Shown piece after piece: positions 1 through 8,403 of a DNA stretch of 64,000 bases; positions within the stretch are counted from its first letter, which is position 1, and each line of letters starts with the position of its first letter. The stretch is taken from the NCBI GenBank assembly GCA_964459445.1, contig CAYWMP010000005.1, positions 1 to 64,000 on the forward strand, written 5' to 3'. The notes beneath the pieces were generated by a model, which was given only the letters and a program-made list of their open reading frames with translations, was not told the origin of the DNA and did no database searches. The DNA is from CAYWMP01 sp964459445. GTDB taxonomy: Bacteria > Desulfobacterota > DSM-4660 > Desulfatiglandales > HGW-15. The position numbers were made by a program, and so were the translations under genes.

Positions 1-281
1 TTGAATCGGGTGGAACGGATAAGATCAGCATATGGATGCTGGATACCGACTATGATGGCAGGAGCCTTTTCCCTAAACAGGTGTTTTTCCCCATGTCCGG
101 CCAAAAAGACGGCTAGTCGCGCCTGGCAAAAAACCTGAAAGCGGAGATCGACGAGGAGCTTATCGAAGCCTATCGGGGGACGGTTTCGTTGCCGTTCGAA
201 ACGGGCGACAACCGACGCATAGCAGTAAAGATCGTGGATGACCGGGGAATCGAATCACTAAAGATCATGGAGGTGCAATAA
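1..281 (+). pseudogene. C-terminal end of a type III-like DNA methyltransferase (Mod), interrupted by TAG
   Basis: The frame beginning at base 3 reads as the C-terminus of a site-specific adenine methyltransferase of type III restriction systems, but it meets an in-frame TAG at 114-116. The frame then stays open and family-like for 54 more codons to TAA at 279-281, including a RLAKNLKAEIDEELIEAY stretch and a VKIVDDRGIESLK end. In relatives a Trp precedes this stretch, so TGG to TAG is the simplest explanation. The stop overlaps the ATG of the next gene (TAATG), as expected in a methylase-restriction operon. It is either a nonsense pseudogene, a slightly shortened working enzyme, or a sequencing error. 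The 5' part lies outside the window. Confidence 0.7.
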
Positions 282-1192
282 TGGCTGGTAGATGGAAAGA
301 AGTGGTAAGGCTGACCTTTAAAGGTGAAAGGTTTCGTGACCACGCCTTTGATTTGCAAGCCCTGAGCGAATTGAGCCAATTTCAGAAGATGGTGGCAGAA
401 ACAGCCAAAACACTCTGGCGAGCCGCGAATCCTGATCGTGAACGCATACCATCCCATTTTGAAGAAAGGGTGCGTTTGTGTCTGAGAAAAATTGAAGATG
501 GGAGTGCAACTGCACCGCTTGAGGTGTTCATAGAAGAACAAGACCAAACGACCCTATGGGAACCCGAACCCGTTGAGATCAATGAAGCGGTTAAATTGGC
601 TCATGAGGTATTTGAGGCCCTGGGGTCGGACACTCCGCTACCCGAAAGATTCCCGAGGTCATTGCTGCCCGAGTATGCCAGGTGGGGTCAAAGCCTTGGT
701 GATGATGAGGCAGTGGAAATGAAAGTGTCAGAGAAGAAGCCCGCGTATTTAACACTTGCACACAGACAAAAGCTGGAAGAATTCGTTGAAACACCCCACG
801 AAGATCGTGTCGCAATTAGTGGAGAAGTATTTGAAGCCGATGTCAAGAAGGGTCGGTTCCAGCTCTGGTCAGGTGAAGACACCGCGGTCACGGTGGTTTT
901 TACCCCCGAACAGGAGGATCGGGTTACAACAGCGCTGAAAGAGCACAAAACAGCTCGAATGTTTGTTAAGGGTTCTGGAGAATACTCGCCAAAAGGAAAA
1001 CTTCTTCGAGTTTTGCAGGTGGATGAATTAAGGCTTACCACTTCCGAGACACATTACGATAAGTCGGCACGGCCGATTGAAGACTTGTTGGAAGAGCTTG
1101 CCGGAGAAATTCCCCAAGAAGAATGGGACAGACTCCCCAGTGATCTGAATGATCATTTAGATCATTACTTGTACGGGGTACCCAAAAAATGA
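281..1192 (+). CDS. conserved protein upstream of PIN gene, possible OB-fold domain
   Basis: A 303-residue soluble protein with no signal peptide or membrane segment. The N-terminal half (about 1-145) is helical and has a LTFKGERFRDHAFDL opening that I recognise as a widespread unnamed family. Residues about 165-260 alternate beta-strands (ISGEVFEADVKKGRFQLW, then VTVVFTPEQEDRVTTAL), suggesting an OB-like nucleic-acid-binding fold; this is inference. The start codon overlaps the stop of the methylase remnant and its own TGA overlaps the ATG of the PIN gene (ATGA at 1189-1192), so the two are probably translationally coupled. The position before a PIN nuclease suggests an antitoxin or accessory DNA-binding role, but at 303 residues it is far larger than a usual VapB. 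Confidence 0.75.
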   Translation: MAGRWKEVVRLTFKGERFRDHAFDLQALSELSQFQKMVAETAKTLWRAANPDRERIPSHFEERVRLCLRKIEDGSATAPLEVFIEEQDQTTLWEPEPVEINEAVKLAHEVFEALGSDTPLPERFPRSLLPEYARWGQSLGDDEAVEMKVSEKKPAYLTLAHRQKLEEFVETPHEDRVAISGEVFEADVKKGRFQLWSGEDTAVTVVFTPEQEDRVTTALKEHKTARMFVKGSGEYSPKGKLLRVLQVDELRLTTSETHYDKSARPIEDLLEELAGEIPQEEWDRLPSDLNDHLDHYLYGVPKK

Positions 1193-1599
1193 AAACGGTT
1201 TTTGCAGATTCACATTACTGGATTGCGGTGGTGAAGCCTAATGATTCTTGGGCAAAGGCGGCTAAAACGGCCAGAGCAGCTTTGGGCGAGGTATTTATAG
1301 TTACAACGGACGAAGTGTTGAATGAGTTTTTGACCACCCTTTCAAGCGGCAAGTCTATGCGAAAACAAGCAGCAAAAATGGTCCGTGCTATCCTGGAAAA
1401 TCCAAATGTAAGGGTTGTTCCTCAGACTCGTGACTCTTTCTTAAAAGGGCTGACCCTTTATGAAAACCGAAGTGACAAGGAGTATAGCTTGACCGATTGT
1501 ATTTCTATGAATGTTATGAGGGCTGAATCATTGCTTGAAGTTCTCACCAATGACCGCCATTTCGAGCAGGAAGGATTTACTGTTTTGATAAAGGAATAA
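1189..1599 (+). CDS. PIN-domain protein (VapC-like ribonuclease)
   Basis: A 136-residue protein covering a whole PIN domain. The expected acidic residues are visible: the Asp in the N-terminal FADSHYW, the Glu in DEVLNEF near residue 47, the Asp in SLTDCISM near 103, and the Asp in TNDRHFEQEGF near 123. PIN domains are Mg-dependent RNases, commonly VapC toxins. The gene overlaps the preceding 303-residue gene by four bases and lies between a methylase remnant and a restriction helicase-nuclease. It could be a toxin with the upstream gene as antitoxin, or a nuclease accessory of the defence island. The fold assignment is firm; the role is inference. Confidence 0.85.
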   Translation: MKTVFADSHYWIAVVKPNDSWAKAAKTARAALGEVFIVTTDEVLNEFLTTLSSGKSMRKQAAKMVRAILENPNVRVVPQTRDSFLKGLTLYENRSDKEYSLTDCISMNVMRAESLLEVLTNDRHFEQEGFTVLIKE

Positions 1600-1621
1600 G
1601 AACCTGAAGGTCTTGAAGGGC

Positions 1622-4426
1622 ATGAAAAACACGACGAGTAATAAGATAGATCAACTCATTATTAATTCTCCCTATGAGGTGCCCAAGCATTACTGGAGTT
1701 ATGACAGGGAGACCCGGTTGTTTACGCTCAAAGAGGGGAGGCGGCCGGCAGGCTATGTGGTTGCTTCTGAAGGATCAAAGGCATTTGATGATCCCGGTGT
1801 TTTCGTTGAGATTCCACTGGTAAACCAGATCAGGACCCGCGTCGATGCGTGGCGCAAAGAGGGGTATCCGGGAGTTACGGGGATTACCAAGCGATTGTTA
1901 GATTATTGGAAGAACCCTGAAGAACGGGAATATCGACAATTCTTTTTCTGCCAGTTGGAGGCTATTGAGACCCTCATCTGGCTTACCGAAGCGCCAAGTG
2001 CAGAGAGGGTAGGCATAGATATTCCTTCGGATCGAGGGACGTTTAAGCGCCTTTGTTCCAAGATGGCAACCGGTTCCGGCAAGACCATTGTAATGGCCAT
2101 GCTGATTACCTGGCAGGTATTAAACAAGATGACCTATCCCCAGGATGTAAGGTTCTCCAAACATATTTTCGTTGTTGCGCCGGGACTTACAGTAAAAAGC
2201 CGTCTTCAGGTGCTAATGCCTTCCGGCCTTGATAACTACTATGATGAGTTCAGTATCGTGCCCCTTGGGCTTCGGGAGAAACTGCGCCAGGGTAAAATCC
2301 TCATCCGCAACTGGCACGCCCTTCAATGGGAGAGCGAAGAAAAGATCGCCAAAAAAAAGAGCGTTGATAAAAGGGGTGTGAAGAGTGACGAGGCATATGT
2401 CCATGAAGTCTTAGGCGCAATGGCGAAGGCAAATAACATTGTTGTGATCAATGATGAAGCTCACCATGCGTGGCGAGTGCCTGCCGAGTCAAAGGTAAAA
2501 GGGGTAAAAAAGACAGAATTGGAAGAAGCGACCATATGGGTGAACGGACTGGATCGAATCCATGAAGCAAGAAACATATTAGCCTGCCATGATTTTTCAG
2601 CCACCCCCTTCGCTCCTTCGGGCAAGAAGAGCTCGGATGAGGCCCTTTTCGGATGGATTGTCAGCGATTTCGGGCTGAATGACGCCATAGAGTCAGGTCT
2701 CGTAAAGACCCCGCGAGTAGTAGTCCGAGATGATGGTAAACTGACGAAGGATTATAAGTCCCGTCTTTATCATATTTACAATGACCATGAAGTAAAAGAC
2801 GATATTAACAGGAAGGCGGAACCGCACGAACCCTTACCCGATCTAGTAACCAATGGGTATTATCTCCTAGGAAAGGACTGGCTGGAAACAGCCAAAACCT
2901 GGGAGGATGCCGGATTTAAGACCCCTCCGGTTATGATTTCCGTTGCAAACCGGACTGAGACTGCCGCTCGCGTGAAATATGCCTTTGACCACAAAAAGAT
3001 CCGCATTGATGAGTTGTGCATCCCGAAGAAAATTCTACATATTGATTCCAAGGTCCTTGAACTGGCCGAGGCTCAGGAAGAAGCTGTTTCCTTTGATGAT
3101 GCCGCTCAGGAGGATGAATCGAAAAACGGGCCAACCCGCAAGCTGTCCAAGAAAGAACAGGCAGAGTCTCTCCGCAAAATAGTCGACACCGTTGGCCAGT
3201 TTGGCAAACAGGGCGAATCTGTGCAAAAAGTGATCTCCGTGGGTATGCTTTCCGAGGGCTGGGATGCAAAGACCGTGACGCATATTATGGGACTTCGCGC
3301 CTTCTCCAGCCAATTACTGTGTGAACAGGTGGTTGGCCGGGGCTTGAGGAGGACCTCTTATGAGGTCAATCCGGAAACGGGCTTGTTCGAAGCCGAGTAT
3401 GTCAATATCTTCGGGGTGCCTTTCACTTTCCTGCCGCACGAATCCAGGGACGGACCACCGCCACCACCACCCACACCCAAAACACGCATTGAAGCGGTCA
3501 TTGAGAAAAGTCAATTCGAGATAAGCTGGCCAAATGTCATTCGGATCGAACATGTCTTTAAACCAGTGCTCAATCTGGATATGGATAGGGTGCCTCCCCT
3601 GGAATTATCAGCCTATGATACTGCAACCCTGGCAGAGCTTGCCCCCATGGTGGAAGGAAAGCCCGATGTTACCCGGATTTCAACGATTGATCTCGAAGAT
3701 CTGGCGCGAAAGTTCAGGATACAGAAGATCATTTTTGAAACGGCAAGAGATGTCTTCGATCAAATAAAACCCGGCTGGAAGGCGAGCAAAGAATATTTGT
3801 TGGCCCAGTTGATACGGCTGGTAGAGACGTTTATTGCATCTGACAGGATTCAAATACTGCCGCCGCTGTTTTATAAAGATGATGTCAAACATCGTATTCT
3901 CCTGACACTTAACATGAACAAAGTGGTCCAGCATATCTGGGAAGCCATTCGTTTTGAGAACTCAGAATCCATAGAACCTATATTTGATAGAGACTTCCCC
4001 ATTCGTTCTACCGGAAATATGCAGGCGTGGTATACGGGTAAGCCCTGTGAACACACCCGAAGATCTCACATCAATATGTGTGTCTTTGACAGTACGTGGG
4101 AGGCCAGTGAAGCCTTTGAATTGGATCATAACCCCCATGTTGAGGCATGGGTTAAAAACGACCACCTTGGATTTGAAATCCTTTATGTCTTTGACGGAGT
4201 GGTCAGGAAATTTCGGCCGGATTTTATTATCCGGCTCAAGACTGGAGACCTTCTCATCATTGAAACCAAAGGACAGGATACTCAGCGTGATAAGACAAAA
4301 CGCAGGTTCCTGGATGAATGGGTGAAGGCCGTAAATGAACATGGCGGTTTTGGAAAGTGGACGTGGGCGGTATCCAGAAACCCTGCTGATGTGAAGGGGA
4401 TTATTGAGGGTACCGTGCAGGCGTGA
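1622..4426 (+). CDS. type III-like restriction enzyme, DEAD/H helicase with C-terminal PD-(D/E)xK nuclease
   Basis: About 935 residues, full length for the BPTD_3080-type restriction subunit family. Motifs in order: Walker A MATGSGKT near residue 150, NDEAHHAW near 280, SATP near 328, and the motif VI region QVVGRGLRR near 570. A nuclease follows with FRPDF near 869 and IETKG near 884, the PD-(D/E)xK signature. It would translocate on DNA and cleave, working with the upstream methyltransferase. An in-frame TTG at 1613 is an alternative start; the ATG at 1622 was chosen because GAAGG at 1606-1610 is better spaced for it. All catalytic motifs are intact although the partner methylase carries a stop codon. 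Confidence 0.9.
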   Translation: MKNTTSNKIDQLIINSPYEVPKHYWSYDRETRLFTLKEGRRPAGYVVASEGSKAFDDPGVFVEIPLVNQIRTRVDAWRKEGYPGVTGITKRLLDYWKNPEEREYRQFFFCQLEAIETLIWLTEAPSAERVGIDIPSDRGTFKRLCSKMATGSGKTIVMAMLITWQVLNKMTYPQDVRFSKHIFVVAPGLTVKSRLQVLMPSGLDNYYDEFSIVPLGLREKLRQGKILIRNWHALQWESEEKIAKKKSVDKRGVKSDEAYVHEVLGAMAKANNIVVINDEAHHAWRVPAESKVKGVKKTELEEATIWVNGLDRIHEARNILACHDFSATPFAPSGKKSSDEALFGWIVSDFGLNDAIESGLVKTPRVVVRDDGKLTKDYKSRLYHIYNDHEVKDDINRKAEPHEPLPDLVTNGYYLLGKDWLETAKTWEDAGFKTPPVMISVANRTETAARVKYAFDHKKIRIDELCIPKKILHIDSKVLELAEAQEEAVSFDDAAQEDESKNGPTRKLSKKEQAESLRKIVDTVGQFGKQGESVQKVISVGMLSEGWDAKTVTHIMGLRAFSSQLLCEQVVGRGLRRTSYEVNPETGLFEAEYVNIFGVPFTFLPHESRDGPPPPPPTPKTRIEAVIEKSQFEISWPNVIRIEHVFKPVLNLDMDRVPPLELSAYDTATLAELAPMVEGKPDVTRISTIDLEDLARKFRIQKIIFETARDVFDQIKPGWKASKEYLLAQLIRLVETFIASDRIQILPPLFYKDDVKHRILLTLNMNKVVQHIWEAIRFENSESIEPIFDRDFPIRSTGNMQAWYTGKPCEHTRRSHINMCVFDSTWEASEAFELDHNPHVEAWVKNDHLGFEILYVFDGVVRKFRPDFIIRLKTGDLLIIETKGQDTQRDKTKRRFLDEWVKAVNEHGGFGKWTWAVSRNPADVKGIIEGTVQA

Positions 4427-4617
4427 CTTTTCGACTTCCGGTCCGTGGACTTTACTTATAAAAGAGCACAGTACAGGCAAGAAAGCGGCCTTACGACAGC
4501 CGGTAAACCAAGACTTTTACCTGATCATCAAGGCTGTATAGGAGCAGAAAAAGCAATCGGCTTGCCGAGCCGCGAATTTTGCTATGGTTATGGTCTATTT
4601 AGGATAAGGTGAGTACA

Positions 4618-4875
4618 ATGAGTAAAACTTCCGATAAGCTTTAACTTGAAAAAGTTTGCACCAATTGCAACCGCTCTTTCCCTTCCGAACTTTTTGCGAG
4701 CGATATTGCAATTTGTTTGAATGATCCTGAATTTGAGCCCTATCTCGACGACATACTGGGGAATCAGGATTTCTCCCGCTGCCGGCAACTTGTAAAGCAA
4801 AAACGGTTTTCCTGGGAACAGGAAGCCTGTCCTGATTTTGACCCGGTGGAAGCTATCGATGAAGATGTCCATTGA
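4618..4875 (+). pseudogene. small zinc-ribbon-like protein, broken by an early TAA
   Basis: Reading from ATG 4618, the frame is MSKTSDKL then TAA at 4642-4644, then open to TGA at 4873-4875. The part after the stop looks like a genuine small protein: paired cysteines (CTNC), then AICLNDPEFEPYLDDIL, a cysteine in FSRCRQLV, and CPDFDPVE. No ATG, GTG or TTG lies directly after the TAA, so the conserved part cannot be restarted until the TTG in the CLND region. The frame overlaps the start of the next gene by 17 bases, as in an operon. I recognise no function. Nonsense mutation is the likeliest reading. Confidence 0.5.
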
Positions 4876-5536
4876 AAAAAATCTGCCCGTAAAATGTCGA
4901 GAATGTGCCAAGTCAAAAGGCTCACACTTTCATGATCAATGCTCCTTTTGCCGTGATCTGGAGTTCGAAGAATCGGTTTTGTGTGATCTAAACCGGTGCA
5001 TTCAGGATATGAATCACTTTCAATGTCACGCCTTTGAGCCTGTACTCGAACTGGTTAGTCCGGCAGAACCTAGAAAAACAAGCCAGTCTGAATTTTCTTC
5101 AAAAAACACTAAGAAAGAATCCTTTCAGAGGCTTTTCCATTCGGACAAAATTAAGTATGAGAGGGCTTTAGCATTGCAGAGACTTGGCCGTGACCCGGAT
5201 GGCGTGTACGTCCAGCTCGAATATCATTTTGCCTGGAATGTATTGTATAGGAGACCTGTTTTCAACCCTGCTAATGACTTCATTGGTTTTATTCATGATA
5301 CCTTCCTGAGATGCAGCGAACCGGCCAGGGGATATGTGAACCTTCTCTATCTTGCTCCCGATCATGTTCACCTGTACGCAGAATTGGACGGGGAGCTTTC
5401 CGTTGATGAGGTGGTGCAAAAAATAAAGCGATTCTCGAACAATGCCATATTAGAGGAGTTTCCGGCCATAAAAGATAAGCTCGGTGGCAATACTGAATTC
5501 TGGGATGAAGCGTATTTTGTAGAAACAATTGGTTGA
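4859..5536 (+). CDS. Y1 (HUH) transposase, IS200/REP-associated type, short C-terminus
   Basis: About 225 residues. The N-terminal 60 residues carry cysteine pairs (CREC, CSFC, ending near CHAFEP) like a zinc-binding domain. From about residue 108 an IS200/IS605-type transposase domain follows: an EYHFAWNV strand, the HUH motif in APDHVHLY near residue 170, and the catalytic tyrosine in EAYFVETIG at the very end. These enzymes nick and join single-stranded DNA. The helix and tail that normally follow the tyrosine are missing because TGA comes directly after ETIG, so the protein is probably truncated. GGTGGA upstream supports the ATG at 4859. No flanking hairpin ends of a complete element were identified. 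Confidence 0.7.
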   Translation: MKMSIEKNLPVKCRECAKSKGSHFHDQCSFCRDLEFEESVLCDLNRCIQDMNHFQCHAFEPVLELVSPAEPRKTSQSEFSSKNTKKESFQRLFHSDKIKYERALALQRLGRDPDGVYVQLEYHFAWNVLYRRPVFNPANDFIGFIHDTFLRCSEPARGYVNLLYLAPDHVHLYAELDGELSVDEVVQKIKRFSNNAILEEFPAIKDKLGGNTEFWDEAYFVETIG

Positions 5537-5635
5537 GTAGTATGAATGAGAGGGTATCGGAAAAACGAGATTGCCTTGACTTGATGAAGGAAAACCGTCG
5601 TTAGGTATGATTAATTTGAGCGCAAGGGCAATGAT

Positions 5636-6259
5636 ATGACGAAAACTGAAAAAACCGAAAAATTGTATGAGATCAAGGAACTGGTGATGGATTTTTGTGA
5701 AGAGCACTTGAATGAGGAACTGACGGGTTATGCTCTGAAGCTGTGTGATGTGCTGGGACGGAAGCGAAAGATTTCCATTACCCGAGGGAGAATGGAGATA
5801 TGGGCTGCCTCAATTGTCTATGTCATTGCGCGCCTCAATTTCTTGTTTGACTCTGAAAATGACTTTTTCCTTTCGGCTGATACCATCTGCAATTTCTTTG
5901 GAACCAAGAAATCCACGGTCGGCAATAAGGCAACCCAAATTGAAGAAGCCTGCGACCTTGGATTGGGGGCCGAAGGCTTTTGCAGTCCGGAAATCTCCGA
6001 TGCTCTGACCCTGGTTGAACTGCCCGATGGGTTAGTCGTGCCTAAAAACATGCTGCCGGAGTTTGATATCGTCTATGAATTGGCAGACGAGGAAGAGTCC
6101 AAGGAAATAGAAGAGTTCATGCGAGAACAGGAACGCCTTAAGGAACAGAAAGCGGCTGAAAAAAAAGCTCGACGAGCTGAAATCAATCGGAAGATCGCCG
6201 AAGAAAAGAAAAAGAAGAAAAAAAAGGATGATAAGCAGATCGGGTTGTTTGACTCATAA
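5636..6259 (+). CDS. DUF6398 domain protein with lysine-rich coiled-coil tail
   Basis: A 207-residue soluble protein. Residues about 5-105 match DUF6398 as I know it: a conserved CEEHLNEEL segment, the central GRMEIWAASIVYVIARLNFLFD core and a KKSTVGNKATQI helix-turn-helix-like segment near 92-104. Residues about 155-200 form a highly charged Glu/Lys/Arg helix ending in a run of lysines, then QIGLFDS, which resembles a beta-clamp or partner-binding tail; that comparison is my inference. AAGGG at 5624-5628 precedes the start by 7 bases. No function is known to me. It sits at the boundary between the accessory island and the cobalamin genes. Confidence 0.75.
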   Translation: MTKTEKTEKLYEIKELVMDFCEEHLNEELTGYALKLCDVLGRKRKISITRGRMEIWAASIVYVIARLNFLFDSENDFFLSADTICNFFGTKKSTVGNKATQIEEACDLGLGAEGFCSPEISDALTLVELPDGLVVPKNMLPEFDIVYELADEEESKEIEEFMREQERLKEQKAAEKKARRAEINRKIAEEKKKKKKKDDKQIGLFDS

Positions 6260-6304
6260 AACAGAAGGGGAATTCAAGGGGCGTTGGAAATATGGGACAG
6301 GTGT

Positions 6305-7081
6305 ATGGTTATTGAGAAAGGCAGAGTCTATTTTGTTGGCGCCGGTCCGGGTGATCCGGAGTTGATCACCGTCAAGGGCCGAAGATGCATCGAACAGGCA
6401 GACCTTGTGCTTTATGCCGGTTCTCTTGTACCTGAAGAGATCGTGGCCTGTGCGCGGGATGATGCCAGGGTTATTGATTCCGCGCCCTTGAGTCTGGAGG
6501 AAACCCACGCCCTGATGGTTGAGACGGTCAAGGCTGGAGGCATTGTCGCCAGGGTCCATACCGGCGATCCTTCCCTTTACGGCGCAACCAAAGAGCAAAT
6601 GCACCTACTGGACCAAGAAGGCATTGATTATGTAGTCATCCCCGGCGTCACAGTGGCCTTTGCTGCTGCGGCGGCGGCGAAAGTCTCTTTCACTCTGCCG
6701 GAAAAAGTCCAGACGCTGATCTTTACAAGGAGAGCGGGGCGCACACCTATTCCTGATCGGGAACGATTAAAGGATCTTGCAAAACATAAAACCTCTCTTG
6801 CCATCTATTTGTCCGCTTCCGACCCGGATGGTCTTGTGGAAGAGCTTCTGGAGGGCGGCTATCCCGAAGACACGCCTGTGATTATCGCCTACCGGGTGGG
6901 ATGGCCTGATGAAACCATCCGCGCCACTCGACTTTCAAACATACCGGAAGCCGTCAAGGAAACCGGTATCCGCAAGCAGGCCGTCTTTCTCGTGCTACCG
7001 GGGCAGGACGAAGAACCTGTATTTTCAAAGCTCTATGATTCCAAATTCAGCCACGAATTTAGGAAAGGCGTGTCAACTTAG
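6305..7081 (+). CDS. cbiF: cobalt-precorrin-4 C11-methyltransferase
   Basis: A 258-residue SAM-dependent methyltransferase of the tetrapyrrole methylase fold. The N-terminal SAM loop VYFVGAGPGDPELIT, the LYAGSLVP segment, HTGDPSLYGA and the PGVTVAFAAAAA stretch are diagnostic of CbiF/CobM, which methylates C11 of the corrin ring. An upstream in-frame TTG at 6284 would add seven residues. The ATG at 6305 places the protein start where family members begin and follows a GGGACAGG purine run. It is the first gene of the cobalamin group; 275 bases holding a structured repeat separate it from cbiG. Confidence 0.93.
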   Translation: MVIEKGRVYFVGAGPGDPELITVKGRRCIEQADLVLYAGSLVPEEIVACARDDARVIDSAPLSLEETHALMVETVKAGGIVARVHTGDPSLYGATKEQMHLLDQEGIDYVVIPGVTVAFAAAAAAKVSFTLPEKVQTLIFTRRAGRTPIPDRERLKDLAKHKTSLAIYLSASDPDGLVEELLEGGYPEDTPVIIAYRVGWPDETIRATRLSNIPEAVKETGIRKQAVFLVLPGQDEEPVFSKLYDSKFSHEFRKGVST

Positions 7082-7098
7082 CCCTTTTCATCTATGCA

Positions 7099-7318
7099 GG
7101 GACTCAGCAATCTCTTTACAGGGACGAAAAGACTTCTTGATTGTGCATATGCCGTTGCAAGCCAGCGGGCGGATTGCTCATTTCAAAGAACTCGGAGATC
7201 ACCTTCCGGCTAATAGTGGCGATTGTTCGCCGCCCGCCATATTGATGCAGTGTGCGAGTAGCGACTCACTGAACCGAGTTTGTCCCTTCCAAGAGATCCC
7301 GAGCCCTCGCTCAAACAA
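7099..7318 (+). repeat. structured intergenic repeat R1, copy 1
   Basis: About 215 bases between cbiF and cbiG that recur, diverged, at 15484-15737. Shared blocks in the same order are CAGCAATCTCTTT, CAGGGACGAAA, GCCAGCGGGCGG, GATTGTTCGCCGCCCGC, CACTGAACCGAGTT and AAGAGATCCC. The ends are complementary (GGGACTC, ATCTCTT and AGGGAC against GTCCCTT, AAGAGAT and GAGCCC), as are the inner GCGGGCGG and CCGCCCGC, so the element can fold into a long branched hairpin. Short ORFs across it are not conserved as proteins. It could be a palindromic mobile repeat or a structured RNA. Confidence 0.75.
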
Positions 7319-7356
7319 AAGCTCTTTCAAAGCGTTAGAGCGTTACGGAAAGGCGA

Positions 7357-8403
7357 ATGAATAAAAAGACGGCCATCTATGCCCTGACAACTCAGGGTGC
7401 CAAGCTGGGAAAGCACCTGGCGGAAAAACTCAACGGCGATCTCTTTCTTCCCAAGCGCCTCTCGGAAATCCACGGCGGCATCCCTTTCGATCTTCTAAAA
7501 GAAGCGGTATCGGAACATTTTTTCATTTATCCTCAACTCATATTCATAGCAGCCGCCGGAATTGTTGTAAGAGCCATTGCAACCTACCTACGATCCAAAG
7601 ACCGGGACCCTGCGATCGTCGTCCTCGACCAGGAAGGCCGCTATGTCATCAGCCTTCTCTCGGGACACCTTGGAGGGGCCAATGAATTGGCCGATCAAAT
7701 AGCCCGGTTGACCGGCGGACAGGCCGTTATCACCACTGCCACGGATGTTGCCGGAGTTCCTTCTATGGATATGCTTGCCAAGGCACATCATCTCGCCATC
7801 CAAAACCTGGACGCAGTCAAATCAGTCAACATGGCCCTTTTAGATGGGGTGTCTATCCAGGTCCACGATCCCGATAATCGCCTCAAATTAAATGAGGATA
7901 ACGCAGAGGGCATTTCCTTCAGATCGATTCAAGACAGCGAAGACTGGGCGCCCGGAGAACCCGGGGTATGGGTCACTTGGCGCATCAAAGAGCCTGACCC
8001 CGCTCAACTGGTGCTCCATCCTCGATGTCTTATCGCGGGTATTGGGTGTAATCGCGGAACCGATAGCCGGGAAATCATGGACCTCATACTTGATACCTTT
8101 GAACAAAACACCTTTTCCAAACAAAGCCTAAAGTGCCTAACATCGATAGATGCCAAGCAGGATGAGATCGGAATCAAACAGGTATCCCAAGAACTGGATG
8201 TCCCTGCACTGTTCTATAGCCGCTCGGATATCGAAACTGTTGAGGTTCCAAATCCATCCGGCACTGTTAAAAAACACATGGGAGTATCGAGCGTATGCGA
8301 AGCAACAGCCCTTCTAAAATCAAAGGGCGGCAGACTGCTGGTACCGAAAACCAAAAGCAAAAACGCAACCCTGGCCATCGCCCTGGAAAACTCTTCATCG
8401 TGA
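7357..8403 (+). CDS. cbiG: cobalt-precorrin-5A hydrolase
   Basis: A 348-residue protein of standard length for CbiG, which opens the delta-lactone ring of cobalt-precorrin-5A and releases acetaldehyde. The N-terminal and central domain shows FIAAAGIVVRAIATYL and SLLSGHLGGANELADQIA followed by ITTATDVAGVPSMDMLA, all family hallmarks. The C-terminal domain has IAGIGCNRGT and a SIDAKQDEIGI segment. The ATG follows the R1 repeat by about 40 bases; no strong ribosome binding site is visible. The 3' end overlaps cbiH by 109 bases, an unusually long coding overlap. Confidence 0.93.
   Translation: MNKKTAIYALTTQGAKLGKHLAEKLNGDLFLPKRLSEIHGGIPFDLLKEAVSEHFFIYPQLIFIAAAGIVVRAIATYLRSKDRDPAIVVLDQEGRYVISLLSGHLGGANELADQIARLTGGQAVITTATDVAGVPSMDMLAKAHHLAIQNLDAVKSVNMALLDGVSIQVHDPDNRLKLNEDNAEGISFRSIQDSEDWAPGEPGVWVTWRIKEPDPAQLVLHPRCLIAGIGCNRGTDSREIMDLILDTFEQNTFSKQSLKCLTSIDAKQDEIGIKQVSQELDVPALFYSRSDIETVEVPNPSGTVKKHMGVSSVCEATALLKSKGGRLLVPKTKSKNATLAIALENSSS

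Noticed and set aside
93..281. Pyrrolysine readthrough as the explanation of the TAG in the methylase
   Set aside because: No pyl genes are in the window and no element favouring readthrough is seen. A nearby second broken gene uses TAA, which pyrrolysine cannot explain; plain decay is simpler.
6909..7364. Open frame of about 150 codons across cbiF end and repeat R1
   Set aside because: It overlaps cbiF in another frame and then runs through the repeat. The counterpart repeat at 15484 does not keep the frame over its length.
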